A stretch of 64,000 bases of DNA. Source: Cliona cf. orientalis (Eukaryota; Porifera; Demospongiae; Clionaida; Clionaidae). Both the position numbers and the translations under genes were made by a program. How positions within the stretch are numbered: position 1 is the first letter of the stretch; the number at the start of each line of letters is the position of its first letter. Where the stretch lies: NCBI GenBank assembly GCA_963930775.1, contig OZ005690.1, forward strand, positions 5,936,225 to 6,000,224. The letters are read 5' to 3'. Positions 53,783-64,000 of this stretch are shown here, piece by piece. The notes beneath the pieces were generated by a model, which saw only the letters and a program-made list of their open reading frames with translations, had not been told where the DNA came from and made no database searches.

Positions 53783-54913
53783 ATTCAATGGAACGTGGAA
53801 CGGTGGAATGGAATAGTGAAACGATGGAATGGACGGTGGAATACCGGATAGTGATTAACGACCCTGTACCGTTTTTACTTATATGAGTGGACCAATAATA
53901 TTGGGCATGCGCACTATAGCAATTGACGTTGGGGTGCTACCTGCAAGTTGAAAAGAGTGTATTAAAGCTATATGAATAGGAGCCTATGCATGTGTTGTTG
54001 TACTACGCATAGCTATAGCTATCTGACTGATAAAATTAATTATTCTCAGCAGTGAAGTAAACCATATCAACCTAGCTGTGATAGCTAGCTACTGAAGCAT
54101 TGATTGACTCATCAGCCACCATTGGACCCTGGCTGAAGGAGGAAGGAAGAGGACCACATTCAGAAATATCGAAGTATGCTTTATAGTGGAGAATTATCAA
54201 AGGAACTATGCACACACATACACATAGTCACTGTACCATCATACACTGACTCACATAGCTAAATTATTAAGACTTGAGGTAGTGACACAATAATGTATTA
54301 TATCAAATACAATACTCAAGTGGTACTGCAATATACTTCATGAATATTAAATTTTGATTGACTATGGCATCCAGCCGAGTGCCACAGGTGACATGATTGT
54401 CCCCCAGGGAACTAGTATTCTGATATAATAATAGCAGCTTCTAAAACTTGATGTAATGGGCATCGTGACCAATAGAACTGCCCAGGCCTTGGTCCCAGGC
54501 AGTGCCAGAGATATAGCATTCAAGGCCATATATTATGGCATGGGAACAGGCTGAGCAACAAATTAAATAGGCACCATATCATACTACGGCAGATATCATC
54601 TATCTGTGCTGGAAGTAGGAGTAGATCTATTTCTAATGCTAGATTATCAGCATGTGCTCTGTGCTTTTGCCTCTCTGAGTCTCTTCTTTCTCCGAGTCTA
54701 TTATTAATACATTCCTAACCTATTCTTCTCTGTCACCTATCTGACTCTGCTCAAGCTGAGATTCATAGTGTGCCGACGCTCGAATAAGTTGGTGTGGTAC
54801 AGGGTCGTTAGTACAGTCATAGTTGCCATTCCACTATTCCACCGTTCCACCATTCCACTATTCCATTCCACCATTCCACTGTTCCATTCCACCATTCCAC
54901 GTTCCAGTGAATC
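53783..54913. mobile_element. 1.1 kb element with GGAAT-rich terminal inverted repeats
   Basis: Left end GATTCAATGGAACGTGGAA followed by GGAATGG-type repeats and ...AACGACCCTGTACC; the right end is the reverse complement (GGTACAGGGTCGTTAG ... ATTCCACCATTCCAC ... CCACGTTCCAGTGAATC). The right arm has more TTCCA units. The interior is AT-rich without a believable ORF. Confidence 0.8.
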
Positions 54914-55564
54914 GATAAATATGTAATGTACGTGCCAATCAATACATCACAGTGACTGAATCCCATTAAAGGTACCCATAGCAACCACTATAAGTCACTG
55001 TTGGTTTCAACTTACAAGTGCAATGCTCTTCTCATTGCGGCTTTCTTGGACTATAAGGGGATTCATTGTCTGACATGAGGACTCTAGCGCACTGTCTACT
55101 GCAGTCTGCATCAAGAAGTACATCAAGGTAAAAATAAATATCTGTGGTGTAATGCTCTGTCATCTGTGGATGGAAATATAGCTACTTACTGAATATTTTA
55201 TCTAAATATGATGAACTTTTCCATATTATAATGTAGCTACCGTAATTTGCGTTATTTTCATTCGCAAATATTTCATGTAACAATATTTCCAACGTGCTCC
55301 ATATAACTTACTATTTCCAAGGGCTTATAGACCCTAAATGGGGAGAGGGCATATAACTGCCATACTCTCCTGTGTAGCTACCTATCAAAATTCAAATCAG
55401 ACAGTGGTTTGTAACCAATTATAGTAACACAGCCGTTCTGAACTGCACTATGCATACTGAGGATTTTACTATTTTTAGCGGCCTGGATTTGAATTTTTCC
55501 AGGTGCCTAGTTATATGCCCTCTTCCCCTTTGGGGTCTACAAGCCATTGCCATTACAAATAATT

Positions 55565-56158
55565 AACCCTCGCCGCAAAGCGTAGACAGAGGGTTACTGC
55601 AATCGTTTGGTGATTTTTGTCTGTCCGCCCATCGCAACCCTCTTTTGCTAAATGGTAAGGGTCGTTATAGAGAAAGTACGCATTCCTAGGTGTACGTGGC
55701 ATAAGGAAGAGTGGTCATGTTAAGTCCTGCCCAGTGGAGTAGTAGTGTGCAGCTGTTGCAATTTGCCAGTCTGTGTTTACATGGCATCTACCTTAACCAC
55801 ATGTCATTGACTGATTGCCATTCTGTGCTTTGCTGGTCAGTTGTCAATGCAGCGACAGCGTAAACAGGCTGTGGCTCTCAAGTGCATAATAATTCAATTG
55901 AAGTATGTCACAGAGGCTTTCAGTTCATATAGTGACATAGCCTGGTGCCTTCCCCCAACTCTTAGATCACTGACTCTAGCAACTATCAGAACCCTGTTTC
56001 TATAGGTGCAGGGTATGTAGTATACCAGTACCCTGTTCAGGTGTAGGGTATGTAGTTCAATGCTCCTGACTCCTGATTGCTGATATTGAACATGCACAGA
56101 GTGAGCCACACTATATGCATGCATGTAGCGGTGAGGGTTCTGCACTCCTGTGCATTCA
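55565..56158 (-). repeat. Full-length copy of the CGCCGCAAAGCGTAG repeat family
   Basis: Inverted copy of 61149-61742 at about 590 bp: ATTAACCCTCGCCGCAAAGC at one end and AGGGTTCTGCACTCCTGTGC at the other. Lies in the pseudogene's intron. Confidence 0.88.
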
Positions 56159-56248
56159 TTTTGAGTAAGAAATTTTCGTTATTTTGCTCGAGACGAAAAA
56201 TTTGTGAATTACAGTAAGCATTTAGTATATAATATTATGCTGGTACAT

Positions 56249-56845
56249 GGGAATCTAAGCTGCAGGATGTATGCTCCTGGTCCCCTCAACTATACAATAG
56301 TTGTGACATCACTCTCAGGCAAGTTGTACACCGAACGTTAAGTTGTCCACATGTAGAGCTAGCATCTACTAATTAAAATCAAACCCAACTCAACCTCAGC
56401 CTGTCCTCCCACTACTGCAGCATGGCTGTGGAAGACCCTGGATGAGTATGCACTTAACAGCACTCAGGAGTTGGACAATATGGATAATGTGACAATGATG
56501 TATTTGCCAAGAGTGCACAATTTGATTAAAGATCTCTTGGTGCAAGGATTACAAGTTATTACAATGGTAAATATGCACAATCCTGAAGGGCAAGTAGTGT
56601 AAATTACACTCCATAGTAGCATCATTATTGCATCAGTTTCAGTGCTAAACATTTCTTACCTATCCATCAGTGGTCAATCACAATACTAAGTCTATGTTTC
56701 TGCAAGAGATATCAAAAGTTGATATTAGTCACATGGCAGAGAGTCCCAGCTGCAGCATGTATGCTCCTGGTCCCCTCAACTATACAAAAGTTGTGACATC
56801 ACTCTCAGCCAAGTTGTACACCGAACATTAAGTTGTCCACAGAGA
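56249..56845 (+). repeat. Pair of 105-bp direct repeats
   Basis: 56249-56356 and 56738-56845 share TGTATGCTCCTGGTCCCCTC, GTTGTGACATCACTCTCAG and GTTGTACACCGAAC. Confidence 0.88.
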
Positions 56846-57893
56846 ATCTTCGTTATTTTCAATATACAAAAATCTGATAGATACAGGAAGTATGAACCAA
56901 CCAACAACCAAGCCCATCTACCAGCAAGGTCACCTCCTCCCCCCCCCCCCTCATATATCAACCAACAGTAGTATGCTTATACTTTATTTCAGCAGAGGTT
57001 ATCGTCACAAATCTGTTCCCCTTTGCTCATGCAGATATAATATGTTACTTAGTCTGTATACTAGTGGATGTTTGCATGCTCTGCTCAGAAGGATACTATC
57101 ATGCTGCTGGGGAAGTATGAAGATTGTAGCTATTGAGTGGTGCAATCTGATCATAAGCAAGGCCATGATGGACTACATGTGAGAAACAAACCAACTCTAT
57201 GATTGTTGATGATGCCTTCTCTATTGAGGAAGAAAAGAAAAGAATGACATGTAGAGTCATTTTCATTCCACAATCAGCCCTTAAAAAGTTAGGCAAAGAA
57301 ATTGTTGTCACAAATTACTTCTTCCGCTTGATGGAAAGATTTCACTGAAGTTTCCTGGAGATTACACATTCTGGATGATCTGTAAAGTTTGTGAGCAATG
57401 ACTACGTAAGCCAAAATGGAGAGACAGATTTCTTTTCTAAAGTGTATAATAGTGATCAAGGTCGTACCATATGATAGTTGGCTTTACAGTTCCTGCATGG
57501 GAAAGATCTTTCATGGCCTAGCAACTGAACGCTTTGCTGCTGTGTTAAAATTAATGCCAACAAAGTCTACAGTGCTTTCCTTGTTTGTAGGGATCACCTC
57601 ATAAACCTTCTAATAAAAGTGACAATAACTTTGCCACTTCAAGGAGAAAATGAGCCACAGGAACAGTCACCTTCATCAACATCAGATTTCCATAAACCAA
57701 ATAGGACTTTGGATATCTCATCGCTGATTAATCCTATCACACTAGATGGGATGTGAATGAAACAGCCGGCCATAATGCTTAAGACAACTGGATCCAATCC
57801 CCTTTTCTCAGTACAGCAAGGTTATGTGATGGTAAGCCAGCACTTTCCCCCATAGCTCACTTCTTTACAGCACATTTTGGAAGTTTCAACCTT

Positions 57894-58759
57894 CATGTGT
57901 AGACATCTATAACAGTCAAACTGTACTAGAACACACATTCATGCAGTGGTATCACCCTGCAGCTATCTACATCATAAAGCCTGCTGGAAGAGAAAAATCT
58001 GGAGAGCCGCTATATGGGAATTGAACCTAGGGCCCCTTATAGCTTTAGCCACCAGTGACATAGAGATATGTATGTGTATACCTGTATAGGATTCTTGCAA
58101 TGCCATGGAGGATTCAAAAGCTCCCCTCATGATAGTGCAAATTCAGCAAATACCTTCTCTGATGTTATCAAAGAGACAAATTTCTACTACTTTGTTTATA
58201 GCACTCACACTCTGAATTATGAAACTAAAGTCAGCCTACAAGTGCATGGATATGGCATTTATAAGTTTAAATTAGTGTATTCACTTGAGGAAAGCAACAT
58301 TTATAGTAAATTTGCATGTACTATAGTGCGTGGGTGCATCAAAGGTACTGCCTAGAGTTCATCTAGCATAGACCACCAAGGTGTAGTCTATAACTGCCAA
58401 TTAGGGCAGTTATACTACGTTTAGTCAGCAATAGATGGTAGTTAAACTACTGCTATAGTACAAGCCAGACAAACTACACATGTACTACTGAGGTTATCAA
58501 CTGGCATACACGAGGTGGTTGTGCAAATAGATACTGAGGCAGAGTAGTGTATAGTTTATCTGTAACGTACGATCAATATATGCACTCAATGGATATCAAT
58601 CATGTACCATTGATATACCATCACATTTTGTAGGAGCAGCAGCTTTGGCCACCTCAGCTCCTGACCAGCCAGAAGTATAGAAAGATACATTGCCAGTCAG
58701 CTAGGAGTGTAATCCTGCATTAATCTTTGATTCCTTTGAAATTCACATGTTCTTACCTA
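57894..58759. other. Intergenic, no gene seen
   Basis: The ORF 58068-58355 has no motif. AT-rich flank of the next element. Confidence 0.5.
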
Positions 58760-60478
<1,719 letters not shown>

Positions 60479-61148
60479 TACAGGCATCACTTTTTTCTTA
60501 TTTGTGATCATTTCCTTCATGCTTTCATCACTGCATATGCATAGCAAGGTATATAGCTACTGTGATAGTGGTATTAATACTATATGAATCGGCTAACAAG
60601 GATATGGCTGGTTACTATTGTGTGATGAATACAATAGTTGTGATACCAATCTGCCTTGCATTTGTCATCTTAAAAAGTCGCCATTCATTTTAGTTGATCT
60701 TACAATTCACTAGCCTCTCTACTATAGCATTCCATTTCAAGCTGCCATACGCCTCATCTTTCTGTATTATCTGTTACAATTTTAAATTTTATTGGAGTGA
60801 AGATTCAAAAGATGATGAACATCAGAACAACAAAAAGAAGTACAACAGAAAGTAAGTAGTCATAATTGGTTATAATTATTATATGTGGCAGTTGGATGTG
60901 CAGCTACTTTTACTGCAATGGAAGCAATATATACTACCAATTTTTGGTAGTTATCAAAAGCAAGTAAATGTATTCACATCAGGAGATGCACAAATAATTT
61001 CCAATGTTTCATATCAAGCATGCATGTTCATGAAATATATGTTGGAAGCCCACATTTGTCAGCTACACTTTATATGATGAACCATCACAACTCAGTAAGA
61101 CCCCTGTATACGGCACATCTGAAACAGTCACATGTAATAAAGATATAA
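60479..61148. other. Intergenic, no gene seen
   Basis: AT-rich; the ORF 60883-61077 has no support. Confidence 0.5.
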
Positions 61149-61742
61149 TGAATGCACAGGAGTGCAGAACCCTCTCCGCTGCATGCGTATTGAACTATAT
61201 ACCCTATACATTACACCTGAACAGGGTATTATAATACTGGTACTATTGACTACATACCCTGCACCCAAACAGGGTTCTGGTAGTATATACTAGAGTTTAA
61301 CTTAGTGATCTGAGAGTTGGGGAAAGGCACCTGGCTATGTCACTATATTAACTGAAAGCCTCTGTGACATGCTTCAACTGAATTATGCACTTGAGAGCCA
61401 CTGCCTGTTTACACTGTGATTGTATTGACAACTGACCAGCAAAGCACAGAATGGCAATCAGTCATGTAGTTGAGGTAGGTGCAATGTAAACACAGACTGG
61501 CAAGTTGCAACAGCTGCACACTACTACTCCACTGGGCAGGACTTAATATGACCACCCTTCCTAAATTTATGCCATGTATACCTAGAATGCGTACTTTTTC
61601 TATGACGACCCTTACCATTTAGCAAAAGAGGGTTGCGACGGACGGACAGACGGACGGACGGACGGACGGACGGACGGACAGACAAAAATCGCCAAACGAT
61701 TGCAGCAGTAACCCTCCGCCTACGCTTTGCGGCGAGGGTTAA
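61149..61742 (+). repeat. Full-length copy of the CGCCGCAAAGCGTAG repeat family
   Basis: GGAGTGCAGAACCCTC at left to ACGCTTTGCGGCGAGGGTTA at right; contains a (GGAC)n microsatellite at about 61637-61676. Partner of 55565-56158 (inverted); partial copies at 18119-18373 and 49830-50020. Confidence 0.88.
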
Positions 61743-62415
61743 TCATGTCAACGTATATTATGGCAATGATATCTGAATCGGCAATAATCAGTAATCAGAA
61801 TATAACTGTTAATCTCAATGAATCGAACGGTGCTAATACCATTTTCTGCTGGCATGAACATTGATAGATATTACAGATAATACCTGGAAGTAAATCAATA
61901 AATATGCTCAGCATACCTTCTCTGATCTTCTATCTCAAACCACCTCTCCAATAATACCACTGCATGGCTAATTGCTCTTTCTACAATTCTCTTTTTCATT
62001 AAATTTGTTTCACAGTCAATTCTGGAAAAATGTATCAGTGTAAATCCAAGTTGGTGTGCATTAATTACTCTTTTGAATATTATAATAATTGAATTTTTTG
62101 GCAGGTGCTACTAAAAACTTTATTCATGGAGATTTTCCTTAATGCAGTTTACTGCTGTTATTATCGTAATTATTTCAATATCATGTATTTGTACATGTAT
62201 AATAATTAAGAACCTCCTTTATAATTTGCAGTTTCTGCAAAATGAGTCACAAATTTATGGTTTAACTATAATGTATCATGAAGCAATTGATTCAGATGAT
62301 AATAAAAAAGTAGACTCCCAGAAATTTATGAACAAAGTGAGAATGATTTGAGGAATGCAGTTGGTACCAATGCTTAGCAAACAAAATTAATTTTGCTACA
62401 GTAATATGATTTCAC
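61743..62415. other. Intergenic, no gene seen
   Basis: AT-rich; no coding signal. Confidence 0.5.
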
Positions 62416-62613
62416 TAATACCGTAAATCTGGAAATTCTCGTTGTAAAAATATTTTTGTAGTTGATGGCGGCTACGAAAATTAATCTTACGAAAATTAAC
62501 ATGCACTAATAACGCTAATGCGGTAAGGGGTCGTTCCTATACGGAAAAATTTTTTGCACGAAAATTTATCATACGAAAGTTTCTTTACACGAAAATTACC
62601 AGATCTATGGTAA
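62416..62613. mobile_element. Small MITE with CGAAAATT motifs
   Basis: Ends TACCGTAAATCTGGAAATTC and AATTACCAGATCTATGGTA are imperfect complements; the interior repeats ACGAAAATT and GGCGGCTACGAAAATTAAT. About 195 bp, non-coding. Confidence 0.65.
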
Positions 62614-62965
62614 ATTATCTTGCATATTAAGTATTGCTGAGATGTTTAGTTATTTCTGACTGTTATGCATGTTATGTAGTTAAACATAACTTTAAAGCAG
62701 AATACAACAACAGAGACAGCAGTAACTTTTTGCGTGAGTTTGTCAGTTTATTGCATATTATAGTTAGTTCAATATGTTTTTGTTTCTTTTTCGTGAACTT
62801 GGTTTATGATACTTACGATGGTTTCAATTTCAACTTTAAAGTAAGCAAACATGTATAGCTTATAATATCCAGTACAAAGGATAGGAAAATATCTCTACTT
62901 TTCTTTGCAACTCTGTAGCTAGTTTGCAAGTCGTGCCTGATAGCTGAGCTAGATATCTGATCATA

Positions 62966-64000
62966 ATGCTGTTCTGTATTTTCTTTGGCTTAGTACCAGT
63001 GTTAAATATTTTGTCATTAACAGCTGGAGTGATCTACTATGTCAAACCAACTGAGCCCTGTGCTCACAACAGCAGCAGCTGTCCATCCAATGAGACCTGT
63101 CACGCAATGGACCACTATGCCAGCAACAGTAGCCACTACTTCTCACCAGACCACATCAATATCACACTCTACTTCATGTGTGGAATACACAATTGTACTC
63201 ATCACCTGGAAATTACTAACCTTCAAATCTTTGACATGATAGGCAGAGCAGGGAGAGAACATGTCATCATCAATATGCCAATACCAGTAGAACCTACATT
63301 CTACTTTCAAGACATGGATAGCAAAACATTCTATTCGTTCACTAACGTCAGCAAGGTAATAATGGAAAATATTTCAGTAAACTATATCTCAGTTAGTTTT
63401 GAAGGAGGCTATTTTTGTGCAATATACACTAATTTTTATGGGTATTTAAACTTTACTTCATTACATGTATCAACCTTTAATATTACTGGACCAGGCTCTT
63501 TAGCTTTCTTCGAGAACTGTGTATTCCAACATAATAGCTTTCTGCACTTCCAGGCAAATGCTATAATTGATATACATGACTGTGTTTTTCACTCCTATAA
63601 TCATGTGCTACACTCAACAATCAGAGGACTCAACAGTACCCTTAACTTATCAGGATCTGTGCACTTCGTTAATAATCATGTTGTTGGTGCAGCCATATTT
63701 CTTGCATACTCTACAGAAGAGAATGTGGATCATTTTCACAAAAGTCACTCAAAATTGAATGTTAATAATGAGACATTTTTGCATTTCATTAATAACACAG
63801 CCAAATGTGGAGGAGGTATATATGTCAGAAACACCACAATTACTGTTGGCTACAAAGTAAAGATGAACTTTTTTGAAAACAAAGCTCGAAAATGGCATCA
63901 TTTAATACATACTGTATCAAATGACTGTAACTTCCTAGGGGGAGCAGTTTTATTAGATAATTCTTCTATTACAACTGGAGCAGATGTAATACTAAAATTT
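62966..64000 (+). CDS. Beta-helix surface protein, N-terminal part (runs off window)
   Basis: ATG 62966 opens a frame of 345 codons without a stop to the window end. Residues 1-21 (MLFCIFFGLVPVLNILSLTA G) are a signal peptide. Then comes YYVKPTEPCAHNSSSCPSNE, a Cys-bearing N-terminal cap (SPDHINITLYFMCGIHNC), followed by beta-helix-like repeats with Asn-rich turns (VKMENISVNYISVSFEG-like; FENCVFQHNSF; LNLSGSVHFVNNHVVGAAIF; FLHFINNTAKCGGGIYV; NFLGGAVLLDNSS). Many N-x-S/T sites indicate a glycosylated extracellular protein. Relatives continue with further repeats, then the CPTW and multi-TM part seen in pieces at 29-36 kb, so the membrane half is expected beyond 64000. The intact frame suggests a working gene. 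Function unknown; adhesion or recognition is a guess. Confidence 0.85.
   Translation, partial: MLFCIFFGLVPVLNILSLTAGVIYYVKPTEPCAHNSSSCPSNETCHAMDHYASNSSHYFSPDHINITLYFMCGIHNCTHHLEITNLQIFDMIGRAGREHVIINMPIPVEPTFYFQDMDSKTFYSFTNVSKVIMENISVNYISVSFEGGYFCAIYTNFYGYLNFTSLHVSTFNITGPGSLAFFENCVFQHNSFLHFQANAIIDIHDCVFHSYNHVLHSTIRGLNSTLNLSGSVHFVNNHVVGAAIFLAYSTEENVDHFHKSHSKLNVNNETFLHFINNTAKCGGGIYVRNTTITVGYKVKMNFFENKARKWHHLIHTVSNDCNFLGGAVLLDNSSITTGADVILKF

Larger units (their letters stand above)
55057..57893 (+). pseudogene. Decayed unprocessed duplicate of the 9291-15389 gene
   Basis: 55057-55215 matches the end of exon 3 and the start of intron 3 (12632-12805): GGATTCATTGTCTGAYATGA, CACTGTCTACTGCAGTCT, donor GGTAAAAA and TGTGGTGTAATGC. 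57059-57893 matches exon 4 from AGTGGATGTTTGC to about 13985, with a 230-bp deletion after GCAAGGC, many indels and stops; SHFIPK and the Cys pairs are ruined. Intron sequence is retained, so it arose by DNA duplication, not reverse transcription. The intron is expanded to 1.9 kb by other repeats (55565-56158, 56249-56845). Confidence 0.9.

Overview
The window is animal nuclear DNA, most likely from a demosponge. Genes are split by short GT-AG introns (65-170 bp where I can join exons). Metazoan families are present (two-domain granulin, adhesion-type and family-2-like GPCRs, filamin-NHL protein, jerky/Tigger-like transposase). Three loci belong to a family of beta-helix and multi-TM surface proteins that I associate with sponges. 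The species assignment is inference; no rRNA or organelle marker is present.

Layout. 2-859: 3' end of a polysaccharide pyruvyl transferase gene. 3260-8973: a 5.7 kb DNA transposon with 70-bp terminal inverted repeats and a 10-bp target duplication, carrying a decayed RecQ-like helicase gene (+) converging on a decayed DUF6589 gene (-). 9291-15389: a five-exon gene whose reading frame closes over all exons (1102 aa: armadillo/TPR-like helices plus a Cys/SHxIPK HNH-like module); its first intron holds a pogo/Tigger remnant and a 440-bp array with a strict 10-bp period. 15.4-21.8 kb: repeats, including a truncated TTAA element and a large inverted duplication ending at the granulin gene (21812-22476). 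22.5-28 kb: repeat-rich, nearly gene-free. 28.0-36.2 kb: MULE fragment, two halves of a CPTW/multi-TM gene in opposite orientations (possible 6 kb inversion), part of an adhesion GPCR, and beta-helix exons. 36.3-41.8 kb: filamin-NHL pseudogene, LINE fragments, MITEs. 42.2-45.3 kb: three TTAA-flanked 1 kb elements in tandem. 45.3-51 kb: tandem repeats and LINE relics. 51998-53122: an intact intronless GPCR (-). 53.1-62.6 kb: MITEs, a 1.7 kb CACTG-ended element with a 200-bp GA tract, and a decayed duplicate of the 9.3-15.4 kb gene. 62966-64000: an intact N-terminal part of a beta-helix surface protein running off the window.

Probably functional genes: pyruvyl transferase, the five-exon gene, granulin, the 374-aa GPCR and the 62966 beta-helix gene. 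Most of the rest is mobile DNA in various states of decay. The strongest candidate for something undescribed is the RecQ + DUF6589 transposon; next are the 10-bp periodic array, the TTAA element array and the proposed inversion.
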